Shown: piece by piece, positions 1-10,834 of the stretch
Numbering within the stretch: the stretch's first letter is position 1
Layout: the number at the start of each line of letters is the position of its first letter
NCBI RefSeq assembly: GCF_900110245.1
Contig: NZ_FOCZ01000003.1
Span: forward strand, 620,001 to 684,000
DNA from: Niastella yeongjuensis
GTDB taxonomy: Bacteria > Bacteroidota > Bacteroidia > Chitinophagales > Chitinophagaceae
DNA length: 64,000 nucleotides
Reading direction: 5' to 3'
The notes under the pieces: generated by a model
Told to the model about the DNA's origin: nothing
What the model saw: only the letters and a program-made list of their open reading frames with translations
The model's database searches: none
Program-made: the position numbers and the translations under genes

Positions 1-421
1 CCCGCAGGATTAACTGGGCATAAACGCCTGCCAACACATCATCGGCCATTACCCCTATACCGCGAGGCAATGATTCTGCCCGTTTAATGCCCAGCGGTTT
101 CACTATGTCAAAAAAGCGGAAGAGCACACAGCCGGTAATTATATACACGCTTTGCTGAGGTAGAAAGAGTAATGTTATCATCATGCCGGCTACCTCATCT
201 ATCACGATCCTGTTGCTGTCGTGTTCCCATACGGTTTCCATTTTGGTGGCGCTCCAGGTGCCTACTGCCAGTATCGCCACCAGCAACAAGGCCTGGTAAA
301 CAAATCCTATTGGAAAAAAATACCAGGCTATACAAAAAACAACTGCAGCGGCTGTGCCTCCACCCTTAACAAGGAAGCCAATTCCGCCTGCAGTCGCTAT
401 AATGGTGGCAATTTTTCTCAT
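1..421 (-). CDS. pgpA: PgpA-family phosphatase, C-terminus cut by window edge
   Basis: This is a membrane phosphatidylglycerophosphatase A family protein; about 140 residues are visible. I translated it from the ATG at 421-419. The family signatures are clear: an acidic motif HDSNRIVIDEVAGM, then FRFFDIVKP, then a GVMADDVLAGVYAQ block, with hydrophobic segments around residues 22-60 and 75-100. The start overlaps the stop of the inositol-phosphate synthase by 4 bp (ATGA). In Bacteroides a PgpA-like enzyme beside this synthase dephosphorylates phosphatidylinositol phosphate in inositol-lipid synthesis, so that role is more likely here than ordinary PG synthesis, although the housekeeping function cannot be excluded from sequence. 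The C-terminus lies beyond position 1. Confidence 0.85.
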   Translation of the reverse strand, partial: MRKIATIIATAGGIGFLVKGGGTAAAVVFCIAWYFFPIGFVYQALLLVAILAVGTWSATKMETVWEHDSNRIVIDEVAGMMITLLFLPQQSVYIITGCVLFRFFDIVKPLGIKRAESLPRGIGVMADDVLAGVYAQLILR

Positions 422-1746
422 ACTACCTGCTCAGTTGCTTTGGCACGATTCACGGCCGCCGGCAACTCCTGTGTTTGCCCCTGCATCATATCACGTAATA
501 CCTGTTTCAGCGTATTCAGTTGTTTGAAAATATCATTCTCTGCAGGTTCACCCTGTTTTGTCTGGGGCGATTTAAGATAGAACGACAACCAGTCCTGTAC
601 ACCGTACATGCCTGCACGTTGGGACAGGTCGGCAAAAAGCGCCAGGTCAAGAACAATGGGAGCTGCCAGGATAGAGTCGCGGCAAAGGAAATTGATCTTG
701 ATCTGCATAGGATAATTAAGCCAGCCGAAGATGTCGATATTGTCCCAGCTTTCTTTGTTATCGCCATGTGGAGGATAATAATTGATGCGGATCTTATGAT
801 ACAATTCTCCATACAAATCAGGGTGCAGATCAGGGCGCAGGATATCTTCCAGCACACCCAGTTTTGACACCTCTTTTGTTTTGAAATTCTGCTCATCATC
901 CAGTACCAGCCCATCGCGGTTACCCAGGATGTTGGTAGAGAACCAACCGGTAACACCCAGAGAACGGGCTGCCAGTCCGGGCGCAACGATCGTTTTCATC
1001 AGTGTTTGTCCGGTTTTGAAATCCTTACCGCCGATCGGGGTTTTTGTTTTTTGGGCCAGTTGTACAATGGCCGGAATATCGGTGGTGAGGTTAGGGGCGC
1101 CATTGATAAATGGTATACCTGAGCTTACTGCTGCGTACGCATACACCATACTGGGGGCAATAGCCGGATCGTTATTCTTCAGTCCTGCTTCAAATGAAGC
1201 GATCGTTTCATGTACGGCAGACTGCTCCAGGTATTTTTCGGTAGAACCGGTCCATACGATCACAACGCGGTTTACATTGTTCTCTTTTTTGAACGTTTCA
1301 ATATCCCTGATCAGTTCCTGGGCTGCATCCCATTTATTTGCGGATTGCTTAATGAATTTGCCATCCAGGTTCTTTACATAATTTCTGTCAAATACAGCTT
1401 TCATGGGTTTGATCGCTTCCAGCTCGGGCCTGATGGCATTCAGCAAATGCTGGTCGAGCACACGCGCCTGGCTTGCTGCCTGAAATACGTTATCTTCATA
1501 AATGTCCCATCCGCCAAATACTATATCTTCCAGTGAAGCCAGCGGTACAAAATCCCTGATAAGGGGATAATTATCTCCCTTTCCATCTGCCAGCTCAATA
1601 TGACCGGTTTGTGTATACGATCCGATCGGTTTGGCCAATCCCTTCCTGCTGGCAATAACTCCTGCAATCATAGTAGACGCAACAGCACCCAGACCAGGAA
1701 GCAGAATGCCTAATTTTCCTTCTGCCGGCAAAATTTGTTCTTTCAT
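418..1746 (-). CDS. ino1: Inositol-3-phosphate synthase (myo-inositol-1-phosphate synthase)
   Basis: 442 residues. The enzyme converts glucose 6-phosphate to 1D-myo-inositol 3-phosphate using NAD. The N-terminus carries a Rossmann nucleotide loop (LPGLGAVAST, about residues 16-25). The central block contains VIVWTGSTEKY, FINGAPNL, and GGKDFKTGQT, with the Lys-rich catalytic segment and SxNxLGNxDG-like motif (STNILGNRDG) typical of the family. It is cytosolic. It starts 25 bp after the SDR gene and its TGA overlaps the ATG of the PgpA gene, so it sits inside the sphingolipid-type operon. The product probably feeds an inositol-phospholipid or inositol-sphingolipid headgroup; the phosphatidyltransferase that would attach it is not visible and may lie left of the window. 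Confidence 0.93.
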   Translation of the reverse strand: MKEQILPAEGKLGILLPGLGAVASTMIAGVIASRKGLAKPIGSYTQTGHIELADGKGDNYPLIRDFVPLASLEDIVFGGWDIYEDNVFQAASQARVLDQHLLNAIRPELEAIKPMKAVFDRNYVKNLDGKFIKQSANKWDAAQELIRDIETFKKENNVNRVVIVWTGSTEKYLEQSAVHETIASFEAGLKNNDPAIAPSMVYAYAAVSSGIPFINGAPNLTTDIPAIVQLAQKTKTPIGGKDFKTGQTLMKTIVAPGLAARSLGVTGWFSTNILGNRDGLVLDDEQNFKTKEVSKLGVLEDILRPDLHPDLYGELYHKIRINYYPPHGDNKESWDNIDIFGWLNYPMQIKINFLCRDSILAAPIVLDLALFADLSQRAGMYGVQDWLSFYLKSPQTKQGEPAENDIFKQLNTLKQVLRDMMQGQTQELPAAVNRAKATEQVV

Positions 1747-1771
1747 AAAACCTTAATTTTTCTTATATAAA

Positions 1772-2763
1772 TTATAACCACTTGTTTAAACGGTACCATT
1801 GCAACGTTTCCCTGAGCCCCTGCTCCAAAGAATATTGCGGATAAAAATTCAGATACTTTTTTGCTTTTTCAATACTGCACTGCCAGTTGATTGCCGTTAG
1901 TTCGTTCAGCTTTTCCCTGTTCAGCACCGGCGTTTTTCCCCGCCAGCTACCCCATTTTTCCAGGGCAAAGGCCATCCCTTTTACCATATTGTATGGTAAG
2001 TGCAACCGGAATGTTTTTTTGTTCAGTATTTGTTTGGCAAAATCGGCGAGCTCGTATTGATCATAACTGGCCCCATCGGATATATTGAACGTTATATGCG
2101 ATAAGCCGGTGAATAAAGAATTAATTGTCACCGCGGCCAGGTCCTTTACATATATGAAACTCAGATGTTGATCGGCCACCCGGCCTATATAAGGTTCCAT
2201 ACCGCGATGGATAGAACGCAGCATAATAAAGATATCACGTTCCCGCGGACCATATACTGCTGTGGGCCGCAGCACCACCAACGGCAGCGATGGCAGTGTT
2301 TTTAATTGTTGTTCTGCAAGCAGTTTACTTCTTCCGTAAGCTGTTACCGGTGCCGGCGTTGTGTCTTCCGTGATCATCCGAAGCCGGCTGTCGAGCGGAC
2401 CCACTGCAGCCAGGCTGCTCATAAAAACAAATTTTTTCAGGTTCTCTTCGAGCCCTTTTAAAGCAGCGCTGGCCAGGTTAAGCGCATACGTGGCATTGAT
2501 CGCATCATACATTTGTTGTGAGGCAGCCCTTGTAGCACCAGCCGCATGAATGATGTAATTAAAGCCTCCGTCCCTTAATTGTTTCGCCAGCAGTTGCTCA
2601 TTGGTATAGTTCAGTTCAAAAAGACTGATATCGTATTCTTTCAGGTGCCTGATGTCACTGCCTGGTCTTACTGCTGCATATACATGGAGGCCTTTGTCCA
2701 GTGCCGCTTCAATGAGGTGAAAACCGATGAAGCCGCTGGCGCCCGTTATCAATACCTTTTCTT

Positions 2764-2767
<4 letters not shown>
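1772..2767 (-). CDS. NAD(P)-dependent extended SDR (epimerase/dehydratase), candidate ceramide-pathway reductase
   Basis: 331 residues with an N-terminal GxxGxxG loop (GASGFIG, residues 9-15), SS at 117-118 and the YxxxK catalytic pair (Y144, K148), so the fold and redox chemistry are secure. The substrate is inferred. It lies between a GNAT-like acyltransferase and inositol-phosphate synthase in an operon headed by serine palmitoyltransferase. In Caulobacter an NAD-dependent epimerase-type protein encoded near serine palmitoyltransferase acts as the ceramide-pathway ketone reductase, so a 3-ketosphinganine or 3-ketoceramide reductase is the leading guess. A nucleotide-sugar epimerase is the alternative. 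Its ATG overlaps the upstream TGA by 4 bp. Confidence 0.8.
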
Positions 2768-5111
<2,344 letters not shown>

Positions 5112-5134
5112 TTATATGATCCAATCTTCGGATG

Positions 5135-5165
5135 CAAAGTTGGAAAGAGAACAACACAAGCACAA
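5135..5165 (-). promoter_or_regulatory. Candidate Bacteroidota-type promoter of the spt operon
   Basis: On the minus strand a TTG (5165-5163) is followed after 20 bp by CAACTTTG (5142-5135), one mismatch from the Bacteroidota -7 consensus TAnnTTTG. Spacing and distance to the spt start (about 40 bp) fit. Judged by eye only. Confidence 0.4.
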
Positions 5166-5245
5166 TGTCAGAAAGTCGCCGGGATATGTCTAAAATTCCT
5201 CTATTGGAATTACCGTCTGTTGAATAAAAAAAATGAGTTGTTGAC

Positions 5246-5263
5246 TGAACAATAGCTTGTTCA
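5246..5263. repeat. 7-bp perfect inverted repeat between the AraC gene and spt
   Basis: TGAACAA and TTGTTCA separated by TAGC, about 155 bp upstream of the spt start. Nearby (5298-5327) three CCGGC-type words recur at about 12-bp steps. They could be operator elements or part of the AraC gene's 3' end; no T-tract follows on the minus strand, so a terminator is not well supported. Confidence 0.3.
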
Positions 5264-5362
5264 GGATTGTATTGTACTACTATAATGCATGATAGTATAC
5301 CGGCATAACCCGGCTTATAAACCGGCATGATCTATGTCAAAAAGGAAAGTATAATAATCTGC

Positions 5363-6262
5363 CTAAACGCCTTTTCTATAGTCGGAAGGGGTAGTTCCAG
5401 TGTAACGTTTAAAGAATTTGCTAAAGAAAAACTGGTCGCTGAAATAAAGGAGGTCTGCCACCTGTGCAATGGTCAGGGAGGGGTCACGCAATAAACTTTT
5501 GGCTTCTACAATAACCAGGTCGTCAATGTATTTTCCTGCTGTTTTTCCTGTCAGTTTCTTTACCGTTTGCGTGAGGTATTTGGGCGTTACATACAATCTG
5601 TTGGCATAAAACAGTAAACTGCGTTCTGATTTTATATGTTTCGAAAGCAAGCCAAGAAACCGCCAGAGGATCTCCTCTTTGTGGTCATGTACTGCTTTTT
5701 TCTGGTTTGAATATTTGTGGTAAAGACCCGCCAGTTCAAACTGGAACACATTAAAAAAATGACGTACCACATCGGCGGAAAACGGATGGTGGTGGTCCCG
5801 GGCGAAATTCTTTTCCTGTAACAGGGCGATCATGGTCATGAACCGGGAAGCATCATCAGGATCCAGGTGAAGATGCGTGCTGCGGCTATTTAAAAGGAAT
5901 TCAAACAGCTCAATATGCCTTTGCGAAAGGCCTGTATCTAACAGGAATTCAGGCGTAAATGCCACGCAGGCCGCTTTACAGTTGTTGGCCGCTCCATCTG
6001 ACTGCCGCACCATATGCGGTGGAATGATCAGCAGGTCATTTTTTTTTACAACATGCTCTTCTCCATTCAGTTGAATAGTTAAAGAATCATCCATAACCAA
6101 TAATACCCAATAGGAATCAGTGCGGAAAGGATGGGAAAAAGGAGGCTTGGCATGTTCAGGTTTTTTTATCAAAACCCGCAAGCCTTCCATGTGCCATGAA
6201 TGACCAGTATTATCATTCATATCCTTAATAGAATGGACGTATACGGGACTAATACTCCTCAT
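5363..6262 (-). CDS. AraC-family transcriptional regulator
   Basis: 299 residues. The N-terminal half (about 20-170) looks like a cupin-type ligand-sensing domain, with the pattern around LTIQLNGEEHVVKKNDLLIIPP and VAFTPEFL. The last 100 residues form a double helix-turn-helix AraC domain with the family signature ending in YTGTTPSDYRKG. It lies upstream of the spt operon on the same strand with a 270-bp gap holding several small inverted repeats. It may regulate that operon, itself, or something elsewhere; the sequence alone does not decide. Confidence 0.88.
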   Translation of the reverse strand: MRSISPVYVHSIKDMNDNTGHSWHMEGLRVLIKKPEHAKPPFSHPFRTDSYWVLLVMDDSLTIQLNGEEHVVKKNDLLIIPPHMVRQSDGAANNCKAACVAFTPEFLLDTGLSQRHIELFEFLLNSRSTHLHLDPDDASRFMTMIALLQEKNFARDHHHPFSADVVRHFFNVFQFELAGLYHKYSNQKKAVHDHKEEILWRFLGLLSKHIKSERSLLFYANRLYVTPKYLTQTVKKLTGKTAGKYIDDLVIVEAKSLLRDPSLTIAQVADLLYFSDQFFFSKFFKRYTGTTPSDYRKGV

Positions 6263-6365
6263 ACAAAAAATTTAAAGTGTATGAAGAAGGCACGAATAAC
6301 CAAGGTGTATATAATAATATACTCCTGACAAGTTTAAATGTCATAGCAGTGCAGTATATGTTGTA

Positions 6366-6397
6366 ACATTCCTTTTATATTGGCATGAAAGGAATGT
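6366..6397. repeat. 10-bp perfect inverted repeat between LytTR and AraC genes
   Basis: Arms ACATTCCTTT (6366-6375) and AAAGGAATGT (6388-6397) with a 12-nt loop, about 105 bp upstream of the AraC start. No T-tract, so an operator or an mRNA hairpin is as likely as a terminator of the two-component operon. Confidence 0.4.
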
Positions 6398-6489
6398 CAG
6401 ATCAAAATTAACGAGGAAGTAACAGAGGAGATTCGTTGATTGTTCGCCAGGTTTAATAAAAAGGCTGATTTTTTTTATGACCTCAATAA

Positions 6490-7176
6490 TTATTTAATAC
6501 GTTTATAGAAATCAGCGCGGTACATGTCTGATATAGGAATTACATTATTTTGAATGGTGATTCTATCCTTTTCTACCGATTCTATCTTATTAAGGGAGAT
6601 CAAAAAAGATTTATGGACCCGGCAAAACTGGCTGCCTGGTAATTTCGATTCCAACATGGTGAAAGTTTCCGAAGTCATGGTTTTCCTGTTGTCACGGCAA
6701 ATAATTTTTCGGTAATCGCGAACCCCTTCAATAAATAGGAGGTCTTCCAAAAAGATCTTGATATATTGAAACCCTGATCTTACAAAGAGGTACGGCTCTT
6801 GTATGGCCGGCCGGGTACTCTTTAATTTATTTTGTACTTTGATCACGGCCTGAAGAAATCGTTCAAAAGGAAAAGGTTTTACCAGGTAATCGGCTACTTC
6901 CAGTTCAAAACCCTTTACTGCATATTCATCAAATGCAGTTGTAATGATTACTTCAGGTCTTTGTTTTATGGATTCAAGCAACTGAATACCGGAGAGGCAA
7001 TCCATTTGAATGTCGAGAAAAATAAGATCTGCCTTTTCGGTTTGCAGAAAGATGATCGCTTCCAGTGCATTGTCAAAAGCCCGCAGCATTTTGAGGAACG
7101 GTATTTTTTGCGCATACTGTTGAATGCGCAACATAGCCAATGGCTCGTCTTCGATGATGATGTAGTTAATGTTCAT
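6490..7176 (-). CDS. LytTR-family response regulator
   Basis: 228 residues. An N-terminal receiver domain (1-120) has the acidic pair E9/D10, phosphoacceptor D55 in LIFLDIQM and the conserved Lys in YLVKPF. A C-terminal LytTR DNA-binding domain (about 125-228) includes FVRSGFQYIKI, the IEGVRDYRKI strand and the FCRVHKSFLISLNKI pattern typical of the family. Its start overlaps the histidine kinase gene by 11 bp, so the two form a cognate pair. LytTR regulators bind direct repeats upstream of their targets; the serine hydrolase gene heading this operon is a plausible partner, but no target site was identified. Confidence 0.93.
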   Translation of the reverse strand: MNINYIIIEDEPLAMLRIQQYAQKIPFLKMLRAFDNALEAIIFLQTEKADLIFLDIQMDCLSGIQLLESIKQRPEVIITTAFDEYAVKGFELEVADYLVKPFPFERFLQAVIKVQNKLKSTRPAIQEPYLFVRSGFQYIKIFLEDLLFIEGVRDYRKIICRDNRKTMTSETFTMLESKLPGSQFCRVHKSFLISLNKIESVEKDRITIQNNVIPISDMYRADFYKRIK

Positions 7177-8185
7177 CCAGTTTTATTACAGACGTAACGC
7201 AATACAAATTTTCCCGCTGGTTTATTTCTAATTTATAATGGTCCTTATATAACAGGTCCAGTCTTTGTCTTATTAATGCAATTCCTAATCCGCTGTGCTC
7301 TTCTATCAATGATTTGGATTTGTCATATAGATTGATGCAGGTAAAATGGATCTGCTTTTCAGCTATTAAAATTTCCAGGGTGATGGCGCCGTTCGTTTTT
7401 TTGTTGCTGGCATGTTTAAATGCATTTTCAATGAACGGAATAAATAACATGGGGCCAATCATTAGTTGCCCGGGATTACCTAAGATATTCAAATTTACAT
7501 ATTGTTTATTGGATGTTCTTATTTGTTGCAGTTCTACATATTTTTTGATATAAGCAAGTTCTTTTGTAAGCGGGATCTTTTCCTGTGAGGTTTCATAAAC
7601 AATAAAGCGTAGTATATCTGACAGCTTTTGCAGATAAGAAGAGGCTGCTTGGGGATCCGTTCCAATCAGCATATCGATGTTGTTTAAGGTATTGAATAAG
7701 AAATGCGGATTTAGTTGTGCTTTTAGCAGGGATAGTTCCATCTGCAGATTCTTTTTTTCCAGCTCAGTTTTTTCATGCAGCTCATGGTACCAAATAAAAA
7801 AACCTTTAATAATGGTGGCCATTATACTATTTGCCAGTGCAAGGCCCATAAAAACGAGGAAAGCTTTCTGTTCCTGAACCCATTGAATTCCTGTTGTGGC
7901 TATTGCAGGTGAATCCCGGTTACTGAGTGGTGTTAGCAGGGTGGAAATAAAGGCTGTCACTATAAGTGCCATTATGCCCCACCCAAAAAAAGGGAGGAAC
8001 TTATTTTTTGCCAGGAACCCGGGCACCAGCAGTAAATAAAATATAAAAAAGCTAAAACCGCCATTAAGAAAGTATATTAACCAGGTATCTAATGGCTCAA
8101 TTCCATGGTAGGCATCTCTCCCTGATGCGAACAGGTAAATCAGCCAGTAACCACTGACAAAAAATAATGGGGTTGATTTTTTCAT
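7166..8185 (-). CDS. LytS/YehU-type sensor histidine kinase
   Basis: 339 residues. Four hydrophobic segments (about 8-22, 35-55, 64-84 and 108-130) are followed by a short coiled linker and the His_kinase domain with phosphoacceptor H161 in LNPHFLFNTLNNID. A HATPase region carries the N-box pattern FIPFIENAFKHA and the glycine loop HSGLGIALIRQRL. It has no large extracellular domain, as is usual for this class in Bacteroidota, so the signal may be sensed in the membrane. Its ATG overlaps the stop of the upstream hydrolase gene by 1 bp (TAATG), and its end overlaps the response regulator gene, so all three are co-translated. Confidence 0.93.
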   Translation of the reverse strand: MKKSTPLFFVSGYWLIYLFASGRDAYHGIEPLDTWLIYFLNGGFSFFIFYLLLVPGFLAKNKFLPFFGWGIMALIVTAFISTLLTPLSNRDSPAIATTGIQWVQEQKAFLVFMGLALANSIMATIIKGFFIWYHELHEKTELEKKNLQMELSLLKAQLNPHFLFNTLNNIDMLIGTDPQAASSYLQKLSDILRFIVYETSQEKIPLTKELAYIKKYVELQQIRTSNKQYVNLNILGNPGQLMIGPMLFIPFIENAFKHASNKKTNGAITLEILIAEKQIHFTCINLYDKSKSLIEEHSGLGIALIRQRLDLLYKDHYKLEINQRENLYCVTSVIKLDEH

Positions 8186-9300
8186 TATTTGGTATCCACT
8201 GAATGTAAGAAAAAACCAAGTACCGCCATTGCTTCATTTACATTGAGCGGTGCTTCCATTATATTAGCGGTTATGGCGAAGGTGTAGCCGCTTTCGGGAT
8301 AAAACAACACAAAGGTTCTGCCGCCTTGTATGGCGCCGCCATGATGGATAAAGGTTAAACCGGTTTTGGTGGTATTGATGCGCCAGGCTATTCCAACATT
8401 GGTGTTTTTCCCGTTTTCCAGGTGTTGGGCGGTGAATAATAACTGAAGTGCTTTTTGCTGTAAAACCTTTTGATTTAATAAACCCATTGTCATTTTTACC
8501 AAATCATACGGCGTTGATAAAAAACCGCCACCAGCCCATTTATAGCTGTTATTTACCAGGGGTGCATTCACCAGTTTATTACCCGCCTGTTCGTAAAACC
8601 TTACCCGGTTGGGTATGATGCTGTCGTTAATATCTGCCGTTGTATGGGTCATTCCGAATGGAACAAAAATGCTGTCCTGCATATAAGATAGAAACGGCAT
8701 ATGTGCGGCTCCTTCAATAACGGCGCTTAATAAGGAATAGCCATATGTTGAATATTCATAGTTGGTGCCCGGTTTGAAAAGCAGGGTGTCGTCTTTAAAA
8801 ATGGACAGCCCTTCCCAAACACTTTTATATTCCTTTGGAATGGTAAGCGGGTCATCCTTTCTGTAGTGGCGGATGCCGGATATATGTCCTGCCAGTTGTC
8901 TGCTGGTAACAGGATACTTCTTAACAGGGAAGTCGGGGACATATTGTTGAACCGGTGCATCCAGGTCCAGCTTTCCCTCCTGGCATAATTTACCTACAGC
9001 TAATGACGTGAGTAGTTTGGAAACAGACCCCAGCCGGAATTTTGAATAGATGGATAATGGGGTATTATTCTCAAGATCTGCAAAGCCAAAAGCTTCTGCC
9101 CACAGTATTTTTTCTTTATTCCCTACACATACAGATATACCGGGGAGCTTATTTTTTTCGCGTAAGGAGTCGATGAATTTTTCAGCTTTCTTAATCGCTG
9201 CGCTGCATGACTTATCCCTGATCGTTTCGCCTGCCTGTTTGTTTTGCGCAAATCCCAGGTTGATCAGGAGCGTTAGCATGATGGTTAGATGTTGTTTCAT
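8185..9300 (-). CDS. Secreted serine beta-lactamase/DD-peptidase-like hydrolase
   Basis: 371 residues from the ATG at 9300, chosen because it opens with a signal peptide (MKQHLTIMLTLLINLGFAQ). Longer in-frame extension upstream looks non-coding. The catalytic SxxK is S92-V-S-K95; the second motif is YEYSTYGY, where the usual Asn of YxN is replaced by Thr; the third motif is HHGG. This matches the class C / penicillin-binding 'beta-lactamase-related' family (PF00144), whose members include esterases, D-aminopeptidases and peptidoglycan hydrolases. Antibiotic hydrolysis should not be assumed. Being first in an operon with a LytS/LytTR pair hints at a cell-envelope role. Confidence 0.88.
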   Translation of the reverse strand: MKQHLTIMLTLLINLGFAQNKQAGETIRDKSCSAAIKKAEKFIDSLREKNKLPGISVCVGNKEKILWAEAFGFADLENNTPLSIYSKFRLGSVSKLLTSLAVGKLCQEGKLDLDAPVQQYVPDFPVKKYPVTSRQLAGHISGIRHYRKDDPLTIPKEYKSVWEGLSIFKDDTLLFKPGTNYEYSTYGYSLLSAVIEGAAHMPFLSYMQDSIFVPFGMTHTTADINDSIIPNRVRFYEQAGNKLVNAPLVNNSYKWAGGGFLSTPYDLVKMTMGLLNQKVLQQKALQLLFTAQHLENGKNTNVGIAWRINTTKTGLTFIHHGGAIQGGRTFVLFYPESGYTFAITANIMEAPLNVNEAMAVLGFFLHSVDTK

Positions 9301-9558
9301 GTCATAAAACTCCCATCTGCTGTCCAAATGAAAAAATCGCTTCTGCATATGCGCACATCCGGGCTGCAAAATGCCTTTATTGTCCATTAAGTTCAATTTG
9401 GCAAAAGTCCGATCGGGGATACCCATTTAAGTGATTTTACGGCCACTGGCAAACAAATTCTATGGCCTCAGACGTTGAGGGTCATTCTATATAATAAAAA
9501 AAGCTATATAATAATGACTGTCATATGAGAAATTAATATACAGTAATTAATTATCGTT

Positions 9559-9566
9559 TATATTTG
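9559..9566 (+). promoter_or_regulatory. Candidate -7 box before the oxidoreductase gene
   Basis: TATATTTG matches the Bacteroidota -7 consensus TAnnTTTG and lies 26 bp before the GTG start. I found no clear -33 TTG, so support is partial. Confidence 0.35.
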
Positions 9567-9592
9567 CGCCTCTTAATAATTAAGCCTGATTT

Positions 9593-10744
9593 GTGAAAAC
9601 CCCTCAACCAACAACTACTGCCCGTAGGCAATTCATTAAGCATGCCGCTATGTTGGCCCCTGCTATTACACTATTTCCATCGTGGTTAACTGCATCAACC
9701 GGCTCACGCCTGCGTGTCGCATTTATTGGCATGGGGGAGTGGGGGCAGCAATACCTGAGAACGGCCCTGCTGCATAAAGATATTGCTGTGCATGCTGTTT
9801 GTGAGCACGATACAGCAGCTCTGCAACAGGCAAAACAAATTTTCAGGAGTGCTGGCATGGCCTTACCTGCATTGTATAACGAAGGGGCAACAGATTATAC
9901 AAAACTGCTGACGCGCAGAGATATCGATGCCGTGATCATCGCCACCCCCTGGCAAACCCATTACGAAATTGCGAAAGCTGCTTTACTGGCCGGCAAACAT
10001 GTAGCCTGCGGCGCCATCATGGGCAGCACCGTTGAAGAACATTGGGATATTGTAAATACCAGTAAGCAAACCGGCAAACAATATGTGACGCTCGACGAGC
10101 TGAGTTATCGCCCCGAGCTGATGGCCATTACCAGTTTGGTTAAGGAAGGAAAACTGGGGGAACTGCAAACGATACATGCCGGTGCAGATTATGCTGCATT
10201 AAACAATACAACAATAAGTGGAACTCAGCCGTACCCTGTTTATCCGGCAGCCGCTACTGCTGATCTCTTAGGTATTTCGGCCACCAATCAATATATTTCG
10301 CTGAGTGTACAAGAACGCCAGCAGAGTTATGTGATCAGCAAAGCTGATCCCAAAACAGGCAAACCGCAATTAATTATCACGAACGGACTGGTTAATAGCA
10401 TTAGTCTGGGTACCAGCAATAACCAATCTGTTTTATTTCAGTCTAATTTCAATACACATAGTTTTTCAACCGGTTTTTGGTTACAGGCTACCGGTGGCCA
10501 CTGGACAGACCTTTCGAAATCGGTTCAAATAACCGGTGAGCATGCGGCCCACCTTAATTTAAACTCCAATCATCCTCAGGGTAACATCGCATTGGCGCTG
10601 CATGATTTTGTAAACAAGGTACGGCAGCCAACTGAACAATTAGCAGTATGCGCAGCGGCAACCAACAGCGTAATTGGTACGCTGGCCGGTTTGTCGGCAG
10701 CACAAAATGGGGCTACTATTCAATTTCCTGACTTTTATTCATAA
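9593..10744 (+). CDS. Tat-exported Gfo/Idh/MocA-family protein related to GH109
   Basis: 383 residues, GTG start. A twin-arginine signal (R11-R12 in ARRQFIKHAA) suggests folded, cofactor-loaded export. The NAD-binding fold begins with RVAFIGMGEWGQQYL. The segment EEHWDIVNTSKQTGKQYVTLDELSYRPELMAI resembles the GH109 alpha-N-acetylgalactosaminidase-like branch, spelled here in part only. However, the EKP (or EVP in GH109) catalytic-loop motif expected after GKHVAC is replaced by GAI, and the His-Asp pair of GH109 is not seen. It may bind NAD without the usual chemistry, or use other residues. It precedes the tail-collar operon by 90 bp; co-transcription is uncertain. Confidence 0.8.
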   Translation: MKTPQPTTTARRQFIKHAAMLAPAITLFPSWLTASTGSRLRVAFIGMGEWGQQYLRTALLHKDIAVHAVCEHDTAALQQAKQIFRSAGMALPALYNEGATDYTKLLTRRDIDAVIIATPWQTHYEIAKAALLAGKHVACGAIMGSTVEEHWDIVNTSKQTGKQYVTLDELSYRPELMAITSLVKEGKLGELQTIHAGADYAALNNTTISGTQPYPVYPAAATADLLGISATNQYISLSVQERQQSYVISKADPKTGKPQLIITNGLVNSISLGTSNNQSVLFQSNFNTHSFSTGFWLQATGGHWTDLSKSVQITGEHAAHLNLNSNHPQGNIALALHDFVNKVRQPTEQLAVCAAATNSVIGTLAGLSAAQNGATIQFPDFYS

Positions 10745-10834
10745 CGTTAAACACTTGCTATAGCAGGAGCTTGGCATTCGGTTTAGAATAATTATTGTAA
10801 ACACGGGTTACTCATACACTAAATTTTTACTTAC

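Noticed and set aside
9301-9426. In-frame extension upstream of the serine hydrolase
   Set aside because: The signal peptide starts at 9300; the extra residues look random and include Cys/His-rich, non-signal sequence.
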